Positions 52,222 through 61,711 of a stretch of DNA of 64,000 nt are shown here, piece by piece. A program made the position numbers and the translations under genes. The notes beneath the pieces are model-generated. The model ran no database searches. It was not told the origin of the DNA and saw nothing but the letters and a program-made list of their open reading frames with translations. The stretch's first letter is position 1. Each line of letters opens with the position of its first letter. The DNA is from Claveliimonas sp034178805 (GTDB taxonomy: Bacteria > Bacillota > Clostridia > Lachnospirales > Lachnospiraceae), in contig NZ_JBNPMZ010000002.1 in the NCBI RefSeq assembly GCF_050314255.1, forward strand, positions 1 through 64,000. The letters run 5' to 3'.

Positions 52222-55200
52222 TCAATGCTTTTCAATAGGTTTTTCTACAACTTTTACACAAGATTCTCCGTAAGAATTCGTCAATCTGCTCAGAATCCCC
52301 GGTTCGATGTAAATACTTCTTCCCGCCGGAAGTCGTTTGATTGCCTTTTCCTTTCTGCAGTAGATGACCACCTGGTCCTCACCTTCCGATGCATTCAGAA
52401 GCTGAAACAGATGTGGCTCCTCCGCCAGATAGGTCTGCTTGTCTTCGAACTGGATCCACAATTCCTTTTTCGTCCGATCAAAAGGTACGATGGACTCGCA
52501 GATTAATTTACTCGGGGCATCATCCTCCTCAGACACCCGCCCTCTGACAAACACTTTACTGTCTTCATTCAAATAGCGCTGATTTTTCTCATAATCCTTT
52601 GGAAATACCACCACTTCAACCGTTCCCGCCAGATCCTCTATGGTAAGAAAAGCCATCGTCTTATTATTTTTCGTATGTTTGATCGTTTTGGCTGTAATCA
52701 TTCCGCCGATAATCTCTTTTGCTCCGTCGCGAACCTTCGACCGTCCGGTAGAATCGTCAATCTGAAAATCCAGCGTTGTTTTCGTGATGCTTTTACGCCA
52801 TTTTTCCTCATAATCCTCCAGAGGATGTCCGGTCAGATACACCCCGACGACTTCTTTTTCAAAAGCAAGCTTCGTCTCCTTCGCATACTCACCCACATCC
52901 GGAAGCGGAATATCGAATTCCTTTTTCTGCTCCTCATCCACCAGATCAAACAGAGACATCTGCCCTGTCATGGAGTATTTTCTCTCCTGATTGACCTGGT
53001 CCAGAATCTGAATGTAGATCATCATGAACTGCTTTCTGGTTCCTCCCAGACTGTCAAATGCTCCCGCTTTGATAAAGCTCTCAATGGTTCTCTTATTCAC
53101 TTCTCTTCCGGAAAGGCGCTCCACAAAATCCTTCAGATTTTTAAATGGTCCCCGGATTTCCCGTTCCTCGATAATTGCCTGAATGACCGGGCGCCCGATA
53201 CTCTTAATAGCAGCCAGACCATAGCGGATATTTCCGCCGTCTACAGAGAAATTCCCCTCTCCCCGGTTAATGTCCGGAGGCAGGATCTGGATTCCCATCT
53301 GCCTGCAGGCGTAAATATATTCTGCCACTTTTGCAGAATTATCAATCACGGAGGTCATAAGCGCCGCCATGAATTCCACCGGATAATAATACTTCAGATA
53401 TGCCGTCTGATAAGCCACCACGGCATATGCCGCCGCGTGAGATTTATTGAATGCATACTTGGCAAAATCAATCATTTCGTCATAAATCTTGTTTGCCGTT
53501 TTCTCATCAATTCCGTTGTTTATACATCCCGGCACTCCTTCCTCCGGATTGCCGTACACGAAGTTCTGCCGCTCCCGCTGCATCACATCGCCCTTTTTCT
53601 TGGACATGGCACGGCGCAGAAGATCGCTTCGTCCCAGAGTATATCCGGCCAGATCCCGCACAATCTGCATAACCTGTTCCTGATAAACAATACAGCCGTA
53701 GGTAGGCTCCAGTATCGGAATCAGCTGCGGACAATCATAGGTGATGGAATCTCTGTTATTTTTTCCCCTGATATACTGAGGAATGAAATCCATCGGACCC
53801 GGACGGTAAAGCGAAATACCCGCAATGATATCCTCCAGATTCTGAGGCTTCAATTCCTTCATGAAGCTCTTCATTCCGGCACTCTCCAGCTGAAATACAC
53901 CATCCGTCTTACCACTTCCGATAGAATCCAGCACCTGTTTATCATTATAATCAATGGTATCCATATTTATGCGCTTTCCGGAGCTCTTTTGGGCCAGCCG
54001 AACCGCATTCTGGATCACCGTCAGCGTCCGCAGTCCCAGGAAGTCCATCTTCAGAAGTCCCAGCTCCTCCAGCGTCGTCATCGTAAACTGTGTGGTAACC
54101 GACCCATCGGATCCAAGAGACAAGGGTACGTACTCATCAATCGCCTTCTGACTGATGACCACTCCTGCTGCGTGCATGGATGTATGTCTCGGGAGTCCCT
54201 CCAGACGCCTGGACATATCGATCAATTCCCGGACCTGCTCATCCTCCTCATACATCCGTCTGAGATCTCCGTTGGCATTCAATGCCTTATCCAATGTAAT
54301 ATTCAGTTCCGTCGGAATCATCTTCGCAATCGTATCCACGAAAGCATAGGGAAGATCCATCACCCTGCCCACATCGCGGATAACACCTCTTGCCGCCATC
54401 GTACCAAAAGTAACGATCTGCACCACCCGGTCCGCACCGTATTTACGCACTACATAATCAATAACCTCCTGCCTGCGTTCAAAGCAGAAATCCACGTCGA
54501 TATCCGGCATGGATACACGCTCCGGATTCAGGAAACGCTCAAACAGGAGCTGGTATTTAATAGGGTCGATCGTGGTAATCTCCAGACAGTAGGACACCAG
54601 ACTTCCTGCCGCAGAACCTCTGCCCGGTCCCACCATAATATCGTGATCCTTCGCATATTTGATAAAATCCCACACAATCAGAAAGTAATCCACATATCCC
54701 ATGGACTGAATAACGGACAACTCATATTTCAGCCGTTCTTTTAATTCTTCCGTCACCGGCGTATACCGCCGCTCCAGTCCCTCAAAACAAAGCTTGTTCA
54801 GATATTCCCAGGAGGTATATCCCTCCGGTACATCGTATTTGGGAAGCTTGGTTACGCCGAATTCAATCTCCACATTACAGCGATCCGCAATTTTCTGAGT
54901 ATTTTCCAGGGCTTCCAGCGCATAAGGAAAGAGCTGCCTCATCTCCGTTTCCGATTTGATATAGTACTGTCCGCCTTCATAGCGCATCCTGTCCTCATCC
55001 GCCAGTTTTTTTCCGGTCTGAATGCACAGAAGAATATCGTGAGGCTTCACGTCATCCTCACTGGTATAATGAACATCATTCGTAGCCACCAGCGGAATGC
55101 CTGTCTCTGCACTCATGCGGATCAGTGCCTGGTTCACCGTCTGCTGCTGCGGGATCCCGTGATCCTGAAGTTCCAGAAAGAAATTATTTTTCCCGAAAAT

Positions 55201-55695
55201 CTCCTCATACCGTTTCGCTGCCGCACGGCCTTCCTCATACATGCCGCGCGCGATATTCCGCTGTACCTCTCCTGCCAGGCAGGCGCTCAGTGCTATGATG
55301 CCCTCATGAAACTCCCGCAGGACCTCAAGGTCAATCCGGGGCTTATAATAATACCCTTCCGTAAATCCCCGGGATACGATCTTCATCAGATTATGATATC
55401 CGGTATCATTCTCTGCCAGAAGCACCAGATGATAGTAGCGGTCATCCCCGTTTCCCACTGCCTCTTTGTCAAATCTGGACCCGGGTGCCACATAGACCTC
55501 GCACCCCAGAACCGGTTTGATGCCTGCCGCCTTTGCCGCCCGGTAGAAATCAATCACACCAAACATGACACCGTGGTCTGTAATTGCCACGCTGTCCATG
55601 CCAAGCTCCTTTACCCGAGCCACACATTCTTTAATTTTATTAGAGCCGTCCAGAAGACTATACTCTGTATGAACATGCAAATGTGCAAATCCCAT
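52222..55695 (-). CDS. dnaE: DNA polymerase III alpha subunit (DnaE1 type)
   Basis: 1157 residues. N-terminal PHP domain (HLHVHTEYSLLDG), polymerase core with the catalytic PDIDVDFCFERR and VGPGRGSAAGSLVSY, helix-hairpin-helix region, and a C-terminal OB domain (VRGRVSEEDDAPSKLI). The chromosomal replicase subunit used with PolC in Firmicutes. A complete 689-codon antisense frame inside it is a codon-bias shadow. Confidence 0.97.
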   Translation of the reverse strand: MGFAHLHVHTEYSLLDGSNKIKECVARVKELGMDSVAITDHGVMFGVIDFYRAAKAAGIKPVLGCEVYVAPGSRFDKEAVGNGDDRYYHLVLLAENDTGYHNLMKIVSRGFTEGYYYKPRIDLEVLREFHEGIIALSACLAGEVQRNIARGMYEEGRAAAKRYEEIFGKNNFFLELQDHGIPQQQTVNQALIRMSAETGIPLVATNDVHYTSEDDVKPHDILLCIQTGKKLADEDRMRYEGGQYYIKSETEMRQLFPYALEALENTQKIADRCNVEIEFGVTKLPKYDVPEGYTSWEYLNKLCFEGLERRYTPVTEELKERLKYELSVIQSMGYVDYFLIVWDFIKYAKDHDIMVGPGRGSAAGSLVSYCLEITTIDPIKYQLLFERFLNPERVSMPDIDVDFCFERRQEVIDYVVRKYGADRVVQIVTFGTMAARGVIRDVGRVMDLPYAFVDTIAKMIPTELNITLDKALNANGDLRRMYEEDEQVRELIDMSRRLEGLPRHTSMHAAGVVISQKAIDEYVPLSLGSDGSVTTQFTMTTLEELGLLKMDFLGLRTLTVIQNAVRLAQKSSGKRINMDTIDYNDKQVLDSIGSGKTDGVFQLESAGMKSFMKELKPQNLEDIIAGISLYRPGPMDFIPQYIRGKNNRDSITYDCPQLIPILEPTYGCIVYQEQVMQIVRDLAGYTLGRSDLLRRAMSKKKGDVMQRERQNFVYGNPEEGVPGCINNGIDEKTANKIYDEMIDFAKYAFNKSHAAAYAVVAYQTAYLKYYYPVEFMAALMTSVIDNSAKVAEYIYACRQMGIQILPPDINRGEGNFSVDGGNIRYGLAAIKSIGRPVIQAIIEEREIRGPFKNLKDFVERLSGREVNKRTIESFIKAGAFDSLGGTRKQFMMIYIQILDQVNQERKYSMTGQMSLFDLVDEEQKKEFDIPLPDVGEYAKETKLAFEKEVVGVYLTGHPLEDYEEKWRKSITKTTLDFQIDDSTGRSKVRDGAKEIIGGMITAKTIKHTKNNKTMAFLTIEDLAGTVEVVVFPKDYEKNQRYLNEDSKVFVRGRVSEEDDAPSKLICESIVPFDRTKKELWIQFEDKQTYLAEEPHLFQLLNASEGEDQVVIYCRKEKAIKRLPAGRSIYIEPGILSRLTNSYGESCVKVVEKPIEKH

Positions 55696-55718
55696 CGTCT
55701 TCTCTCTCTTTCTGTCTC

Positions 55719-56558
55719 CTACTTGTCTTTACGTACAATACCGTCTTTTTCAATCACGGCCCGTCCTTCCTTCATAAGGCGTCCGACCGCACGCTTGAAT
55801 GCATTTTTGCTAAGACCGGTCTCTTTCTTAATCACTTCCGGATCTGCCTTATCCGTAAACGGCAAACGTCCGCCATGTGCATCCATGCGCTCCAGTACCA
55901 TCTTAGCGTCTGCATCCATCTGTATAAATGCTTTTTCCCGCACACTTAAGTCCAGCTTTCCATCCGGTTTCACTTCCGTAACACGTGCCTCGATCCGGTC
56001 ACCCACATGAAGCTTTCCGTATACTTCCTTCTTCGGAATCAATGCACAGTATATGTCATCCACGGCCACAAACAGACCGAAATTATCACTCTGCTCATAG
56101 ATGATTCCCTGCACCCGGTCATCCTTCTTATAAGGAGAGTCCTTGCGGAGCTTCTCGTACACCTTCATAGTGGCACACAATCTGCCGCTCTTGTCCACAT
56201 AGAGGCTCACCAGACAGGAATCTCCTTTCTTCACCTTCGCCGTCTGCTCCTTGAACGGAAGCAGGAGATCCTTCTCCAGGCCCCAGTCCAGGAATGCACC
56301 GATCCTTCCTGTATCTGCAACCTTCAGTGCCTTCACCTCACCCAGCACGATCTTAGGTTCCTGAGTAGTGGCAATCAGGCGGTCCTTAGAATCCTTATAT
56401 AAAAATACCTCCACCGGATCACCGATTCCCACACCGGAGGGCACCTGCTTTTTCGGAAGGAGAACCCGCTCGTCCTCCGTTCCCAGATATACTCCGAAAT
56501 CTACTTTTTTCACTACCATTAGTGTCTGTTTCTTTCCCAATCCTTTTTCTAACGTCAT
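55719..56558 (-). CDS. CvfB-like S1-domain RNA-binding protein
   Basis: 279 residues. Three S1-like beta barrels (FGVYLGTEDERVLLP; GAFLDWGLEKDLLLP; GLFVAVDDIYCALIP) and a C-terminal winged helix (KKETGLSKNAFKRAVGRLMKEGR), the CvfB/YitL layout. Binds RNA; linked to virulence regulation in staphylococci. Starts two bases before the end of the thioesterase gene region; same operon. Confidence 0.92.
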   Translation of the reverse strand: MTLEKGLGKKQTLMVVKKVDFGVYLGTEDERVLLPKKQVPSGVGIGDPVEVFLYKDSKDRLIATTQEPKIVLGEVKALKVADTGRIGAFLDWGLEKDLLLPFKEQTAKVKKGDSCLVSLYVDKSGRLCATMKVYEKLRKDSPYKKDDRVQGIIYEQSDNFGLFVAVDDIYCALIPKKEVYGKLHVGDRIEARVTEVKPDGKLDLSVREKAFIQMDADAKMVLERMDAHGGRLPFTDKADPEVIKKETGLSKNAFKRAVGRLMKEGRAVIEKDGIVRKDK

Positions 56559-56559
56559 C

Positions 56560-57267
56560 TTATTCTCCCATCAATTCTACGACAGCGTAAGGCTTATCCT
56601 GCGTATCACACAGCTCTACGACTGTCCGGTTTTCCTCTCTTGCAATTTTCGGTACAATGATATCCTGATATCTGGCAGATTTCTTATACTCTACCCGGAT
56701 TTCCCGCACCTGAATCTCTTCCTCCAGCGCCTCCAGCGCCATCTCTACATACTGACAATTATTCACATGCTCATTGGTATCGATCTGGAATTTTCTTACC
56801 GGGAATGCCGGACCTTCCACGACCGTCTCCGGCAGCCTGATCTTGCGGGACGCGTACTCCATATCAAGAGCCGGTTCCACGCCATAGACCGCGATTTCCT
56901 CCGGATCGGGCTTTGCCGGTCTTCCCTTTTCCATATCCATATATACCCAGATGGAATTGGCATACGCAAGAACTTCCTGATTCGCATCCTTCATCTGGAA
57001 ATTCCTTGTACCGTAGAGTCCCTGAAACCCTGTAGACCAGGTACTGACAGCGACCTTCTCTCCCATCCCCGGATACCGGTTCACGATCACCTGCCAGAAG
57101 GAAAGAATCCATACTTTCTGTTTTTTCTTTAATGCGTCAATTCCAAGCCCCATATCCTCCGAATGGAAAGTACTGCAGTCCTGAAAATAATTTATAATTC
57201 CCGGCAGTGTAATGGTTTCGTGATGATCCACCTCACTGAACCGGATTCTGCTTTCAAATGTATACAT
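56560..57267 (-). CDS. Acyl-ACP thioesterase
   Basis: 235 residues, double hot-dog fold. FESRIRFSEVDHHETITLPG starts the first hot dog; NEHVNNCQYVEMALEAL with the conserved N-x-H-x-N-N motif starts the second. Releases free fatty acids from acyl-ACP. One base before the cvfB-like gene. Such genes are frequent in gut Clostridia. Confidence 0.9.
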   Translation of the reverse strand: MYTFESRIRFSEVDHHETITLPGIINYFQDCSTFHSEDMGLGIDALKKKQKVWILSFWQVIVNRYPGMGEKVAVSTWSTGFQGLYGTRNFQMKDANQEVLAYANSIWVYMDMEKGRPAKPDPEEIAVYGVEPALDMEYASRKIRLPETVVEGPAFPVRKFQIDTNEHVNNCQYVEMALEALEEEIQVREIRVEYKKSARYQDIIVPKIAREENRTVVELCDTQDKPYAVVELMGE

Positions 57268-57283
57268 ATTCTCCTTCTTTCTC

Positions 57284-57943
57284 TTACTGTAAAAAGAACC
57301 ATTTTATCTTAAACTCCGAAGTCGCTGTCACCATATCATAGGCATCCTCATCCAGTACCTGGCGAAGCTTCTCTTTTCCCTCTTCCGGCACCACTGCATG
57401 TACCGCGTCTATAAAACACAGATCCGGGTACAGGCAGCACCACCAGTTCTGCCCCCGGGCCTGTCCAATGCAGATTCGCAGAGCCTCATATTCTCCCGCC
57501 GGAAAAGTAACATCTCCATAAGTCTTAGCCGGAAAATAAGCATTCGAAAGCTCTGCAGTCACTTTGTCCCTGCTTCCTGCTTCCCGAAGCGTCTCTTCTG
57601 CCAGATTACGGATCTCCCCAAGATGGGCTTCCACCCATGCCTTCGTCCCGGAAAGTCCTTCCTTCCGCTCAGAAGGCAGTTCGCGCTCCATATAATCCAG
57701 CACCGCTTCCTTCACCCGCATTTTCAGCTGCTGATCTTCCTGACTGTCACTATTGGCAAGTACATGGAATCGGAGCACCTCTCCCGCCAGTTCCCTCTGG
57801 GCGCTTTCTGCTCTTGCCTCCACCAAAAGAGACCGCTCTCTCACCTGCCAGCCTGTCAGGAGTGCCGCCAGAATGAGTGCTGTGACCAGACAGCACATAC
57901 TCCGTTTTTTTCTATATTTCTGATATCCTCTTTCATTTTCCAT
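57284..57943 (-). CDS. spoIIR: Stage II sporulation protein R
   Basis: 219 residues with an N-terminal signal/anchor (CCLVTALILAALLTGWQV). LRFHVLANSDSQEDQQLKMRVKEAVLDYM is the SpoIIR signature. Secreted from the forespore to trigger SpoIIGA processing of pro-sigma-E. AGGAGG lies well before the ATG. A direct sign that the organism sporulates. Confidence 0.95.
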   Translation of the reverse strand: MENERGYQKYRKKRSMCCLVTALILAALLTGWQVRERSLLVEARAESAQRELAGEVLRFHVLANSDSQEDQQLKMRVKEAVLDYMERELPSERKEGLSGTKAWVEAHLGEIRNLAEETLREAGSRDKVTAELSNAYFPAKTYGDVTFPAGEYEALRICIGQARGQNWWCCLYPDLCFIDAVHAVVPEEGKEKLRQVLDEDAYDMVTATSEFKIKWFFLQ

Positions 57944-58016
57944 ATGTAAGAACCTCCTTATTCCATCCTCGCGGATTCTATATCAGGAGTGTTCACATTT
58001 TTCCGGAAAATATTCA

Positions 58017-58697
58017 CTAATTTTGTTTCATCCGGATCGTTCCGGTAACGGCTGTAACCTGATTGCCGATATGGCGGCACACAATCCTCACCGCCTCTTC
58101 CTTTTCCCTGTTCTCAATCTTCTCAATGATTTCCTCATGTTCTGCAATCAGCTGTGGATAAACATTCTTCTCCTTCAGATATTCCACACGGTATCGGTAC
58201 ATCTGCTCCCGAAGATTATTCAGAAGCTGAATCAGACGACGATTGTCCGTCGCCTCGTAAATAACATCATGAAATTTCACGTCTGCTTCCGCAATCTGCG
58301 TAATATCACCGGTCTTTAGCACGGCCTCGAATTCCTTTGCTGCCACTTTGAGCTGCCCGATCTGCTCTTCCGTAATTTTATCACAGGCAAGCTGTACGGA
58401 CAATTCCTCCAGCGCACCTCTTACCTCCAGAACATCTCTCAGATTCTTTTCTGTAATCTCCGCAACCTCTGCACCTTTTCTCGGAATCATCAGAACCAGT
58501 CCCTCGAGCTCCAGTTTCCGGATCGCCTCACGGATCGGCGTCCTGCTGACCCCCAGCTTATTCGCAAGCTGAATCTCCATCAGCCTCTCTCCGGGTTTAA
58601 GTTCTCCGCGCAGGATAGCCTGTCTCAGCGTATTAAAAACTACATCTCTGAGCGGAAGGTATTCATTCATTGTCACTTCAAAATTCGGTTCCTTCAT
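58017..58697 (-). CDS. GntR-family (FadR/FCD) regulator
   Basis: 226 residues; the ATG at 58697 overlaps the ispE stop (TGATG). Winged helix (LKPGERLMEIQLANKLGVSRTPIREAI), then a helical FCD ligand domain with metal-binding residues (ADVKFHDVIYEAT, AEHEEIIEKI). Effector unknown. Its place between ispE and spoIIR is found in related genomes as far as I recall. Confidence 0.9.
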   Translation of the reverse strand: MKEPNFEVTMNEYLPLRDVVFNTLRQAILRGELKPGERLMEIQLANKLGVSRTPIREAIRKLELEGLVLMIPRKGAEVAEITEKNLRDVLEVRGALEELSVQLACDKITEEQIGQLKVAAKEFEAVLKTGDITQIAEADVKFHDVIYEATDNRRLIQLLNNLREQMYRYRVEYLKEKNVYPQLIAEHEEIIEKIENREKEEAVRIVCRHIGNQVTAVTGTIRMKQN

Positions 58698-59584
58698 CAC
58701 TTTTCTCCTTTTTGTACCCGTTCACGATGAACATTCGTCACATATACCTGTTTCGCCAGCTCCGCCTTCTTAATCCTGGACGCTGCCGCCTTCGCTTTAG
58801 CCCTGCTGTCAAAGATTCCAAATACCGTAGGTCCGCTGCCGCTCATCATAGCTCCCAGCGCACCGTTCTTTCTCATCATTTCCTTGATTTCTCCCAACAC
58901 CGGATATTCCGGAATCATCACCTGTTCCAGTACATTTCCCATATTGGAAGCCACTCTGCGCACATCACCCGCTTCCAGACCGGCGATGATCCCGTCAATA
59001 TCCGGATGACGAATATCCGTCATGGCATCATATTTCTCATATACCACCTTCGTGGATGCACTGAGCGGCGGTTTTGCGATCAGGATATAACACCGGGGCA
59101 TAGGAGAAAGAGGCGTCAGGATCTCTCCGATTCCCTCTGCCAGTACCGTACCTCTCATAATACAATACGGCACATCTGCCCCCAGTGTTACTCCTCTTTC
59201 TTTTAATTCTTCCATGGAAAGAGCAAGTTCATACATCCGGTTCATACCGAAAAGGACTGCCGCCGCATTCGAACTTCCTCCTGCCATACCTGCTGCCACC
59301 GGAATATGCTTCTCCAGTGTAATCTTAATGCCTCCCGGCAGACCAAATTCATCCATCAGAAGCTTTGCTGCCTTATAGGCAATATTATTTTCATTTACCG
59401 GAAGAAAGGACAGATTCGTCTCAATTTCAATGCCCGGTTCCTGCTTCTTCTCCAGAATCACCCGATCGTATAGATATACAGTCTGCATTACCATGCGCAC
59501 ATCATGGTAACCATTCTCACGTCTGCCAAGGATATCAAGTCCCAGATTAATTTTTCCAAGTGCTTTTAATTCCAGTTTCTCCAT
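58697..59584 (-). CDS. ispE: 4-diphosphocytidyl-2-C-methyl-D-erythritol kinase
   Basis: 295 residues, GHMP kinase. AYGKINL-like start (LKALGKINLGLDILGRRENGYH), ATP loop PVAAGMAGGSSNAAAVL and GSGPTVFGIF. Fourth step of the MEP isoprenoid route. GGAGG precedes two adjacent ATG codons; the second gives better spacing. Confidence 0.95.
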   Translation of the reverse strand: MEKLELKALGKINLGLDILGRRENGYHDVRMVMQTVYLYDRVILEKKQEPGIEIETNLSFLPVNENNIAYKAAKLLMDEFGLPGGIKITLEKHIPVAAGMAGGSSNAAAVLFGMNRMYELALSMEELKERGVTLGADVPYCIMRGTVLAEGIGEILTPLSPMPRCYILIAKPPLSASTKVVYEKYDAMTDIRHPDIDGIIAGLEAGDVRRVASNMGNVLEQVMIPEYPVLGEIKEMMRKNGALGAMMSGSGPTVFGIFDSRAKAKAAASRIKKAELAKQVYVTNVHRERVQKGEK

Positions 59585-59620
59585 CATTTCCTCCTGTTTT
59601 GTATCTTGTATACAGTGTTC

Positions 59621-61180
59621 TTACAGTATACTCATATTTTCTTTAAAAATCAATATCTTATCCCCCGGTTTGACGTTTTCTTCCGTAACATTATTAACCT
59701 CACATATTCCCTCTACCGTAGTGCTGAAACGCTTTGCCAGATCCCAGAGTCCCTCTCCTTCCCGCACGATATATCCGACAATTCCCGGAGCCTTTGCCGC
59801 CTCCTCCATATCAATCGGCTCTTCCGCAACATTTTGAATATTCCGGATTTTTTCCGGTCTGCGTAGGAAAATATGAAAAGCCAGCACTGCCTTAACCTCC
59901 GTTTCCTGATTTCCCAGAAGACCTACGGAAATCTGCTCCAGTCCACTGGTAATATCACAGCGCATATCGGGAGCTGTCTCATTGGTTTCTATGATATGAG
60001 TAAATGGAACCATTCCCTGCCACACATCGAACGGCGCTGTATCATCTGCTTTTACATAAAGGAAGCTGACATTCAGAACTCCTTCCACCAGAATCCCCTC
60101 AGCCGTTATTTCGGTGTGGTCCAACTGTATAAATCCGGTGCTGTGGCAGATCTGCAGGATGTCATCCTTAAGCTCCGGAAGAGAAAGCTGCTCTGATAAT
60201 TTGTATTTGGAATGATTCTGCATGACCAGACTTTCCAGTGTAATCTCTTCCGCAGAAGGTACACATTTTTCTCTCAGAGAATACAGATCTTTTAGAAGCT
60301 GAAGATGCTCTTCCTCGTACACGCTGACTCTGATCTCCAGCGTAGCCTCTATACCGAATATCCGCATCTCCCCATCTTCATCCATACGAACATCCACATT
60401 TTCATCCGCAAGCTCCGCGTAGAAGTGGTGGTACATGGTATCATCCGCCCCAAAGCACTCGATCCTGCCTTCATACGGCACCGTTTGCTCCACCCAGTCC
60501 GTTTTTCCCTCCTGAGATTCATAGACACAGAACACCAGAAGCTCTCCCCGGAGCTTCAGCTCATCTCTTCCCAGTCTGGTATCCAGCTTCCGAAGTGAAA
60601 CTTCCGTCCAGAGGAGAGTTCCGATATTTTCCTTCGTTCCGGCAATCTTCATTTCTTCCCGAATACGGTATGTATCCTTTCTGACCGACCTGAGCGCAAG
60701 CACTTCTTTATGATCAAATTTCTTGTACAGCTCTCCATTTCCATCCGCATCCATACAGAGAATCTCTTCCCTTTCCCCTTCCACACTCAGTTCCATGTCG
60801 GTCACAGCCTTTACATTCAGTTTTCTGGAGTGAATAAATGATACGGTAAGCTCTGCGCTGCAGGATTTTATAATGACCTGCCCGGCCGGTTCTTCCTCCA
60901 GATAAACCATTTCTTCAAATGGTATCTTGCCCTGCAGTGATGCCAGACGGGGCTCTGCCTCATCCGTCACATACAAAATCTGGTACTGAAGTTTTCCGGT
61001 TACCCGGGCATAATTTTCACTAACTTTTACCTCTTCCGTGCGGATACGTCCCTCACTTAATACAACTCTTGCCACATCCGCTTTGCTGTCCGGCACATTA
61101 ATATCATCATCCACATAAAACTGATCAGATACCTGTCTCCCTATTTTATGATATCGTATTCCTTTTTTTACTAATTCCAT
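59621..61180 (-). CDS. SPOCS (DUF3794) and LysM protein, spore-coat type
   Basis: 519 residues from the ATG at 61180 (AGGAGG nine bases before). Repeated SPOCS/DUF3794 beta domains (about 30–450; DQFYVDDDINVPDSKADVARVV, CEVNNV) and one C-terminal LysM (GYIVREGEGLWDLAKRFSTTVEGI, VKPGDKILIF). The SpoVID/SafA-like arrangement suggests coat or cortex attachment. Co-directional with ispE and spoIIR. Confidence 0.9.
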   Translation of the reverse strand: MELVKKGIRYHKIGRQVSDQFYVDDDINVPDSKADVARVVLSEGRIRTEEVKVSENYARVTGKLQYQILYVTDEAEPRLASLQGKIPFEEMVYLEEEPAGQVIIKSCSAELTVSFIHSRKLNVKAVTDMELSVEGEREEILCMDADGNGELYKKFDHKEVLALRSVRKDTYRIREEMKIAGTKENIGTLLWTEVSLRKLDTRLGRDELKLRGELLVFCVYESQEGKTDWVEQTVPYEGRIECFGADDTMYHHFYAELADENVDVRMDEDGEMRIFGIEATLEIRVSVYEEEHLQLLKDLYSLREKCVPSAEEITLESLVMQNHSKYKLSEQLSLPELKDDILQICHSTGFIQLDHTEITAEGILVEGVLNVSFLYVKADDTAPFDVWQGMVPFTHIIETNETAPDMRCDITSGLEQISVGLLGNQETEVKAVLAFHIFLRRPEKIRNIQNVAEEPIDMEEAAKAPGIVGYIVREGEGLWDLAKRFSTTVEGICEVNNVTEENVKPGDKILIFKENMSIL

Positions 61181-61193
61181 TTTCTGCAACCTC

Positions 61194-61601
61194 CTACTCA
61201 AATACTACCGGCTTCTCATTATATTCCACTTTCACTGCCACATAGGGACAGGTTTCTTTATTCACAACTTCCTCCCCGTGGGCCGGTCCTATCAGCTCTG
61301 TCTCCAGATACAGTGCATTTTCCGTCTCATATACCTGAGACACTTTCACACTGTATCCGCTGGATTCCTGACTTCCATATCCCTCCACAATGTAAAGATA
61401 CCCTTTATCCGCATAAGTAATCTTCATGGGATCCTTTTTTTCTGCTTCGATCTCCCCTGCCAGCTCCTTTGGTATCTCATCCGGGTCCACCACCGTGAAC
61501 TCCAGATTCTTCTTTTTTTCTGTATCCAGTTTTTCCACTGAACACCCTGTCAGACCCAGCAAAATGCCTGTCAGGATGAGAATGCACAATCGTCTTCCCA
61601 T
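61194..61601 (-). CDS. PrcB-like lipoprotein
   Basis: 135 residues from the ATG at 61601 (GGGGCAGGG before it). Lipobox ILTGILLGLTGC. The C-terminal part (KGYLYIVEGYGSQESSGYSVKVSQVYET...LYLETELIGP) matches the PrcB C-terminal fold, a small beta domain found in protease-complex and spore proteins. Thirteen bases before the SPOCS gene; same operon. Confidence 0.82.
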   Translation of the reverse strand: MGRRLCILILTGILLGLTGCSVEKLDTEKKKNLEFTVVDPDEIPKELAGEIEAEKKDPMKITYADKGYLYIVEGYGSQESSGYSVKVSQVYETENALYLETELIGPAHGEEVVNKETCPYVAVKVEYNEKPVVFE

Positions 61602-61649
61602 ACCCTGCCCCACGCAAATATTCTCTCTATTATCATACACACCACCCCT

Positions 61650-61677
61650 TTGAAAAATGACTGTTTTATGGTACAAT
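61650..61677 (+). promoter_or_regulatory. Promoter of malQ
   Basis: −35 TTGAAA (61650–61655), 16-bp spacer, −10 TACAAT (61672–61677), 34 bases before the ATG. Confidence 0.6.
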
Positions 61678-61711
61678 ACTTCTATTGAATTGACGACAAA
61701 GGAGAAAAAAT

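Noticed and set aside
52675..54744. 689-codon open frame antisense to dnaE
   Set aside because: Composition (His, Ile, Arg, Cys rich), no ribosome site, no domain; exact shadow of the dnaE codon pattern on the other strand.
55039..56010. 323-codon plus-strand frame across dnaE and the cvfB-like gene
   Set aside because: Spans the antisense of two real genes and their gap; no start signal or recognisable sequence.
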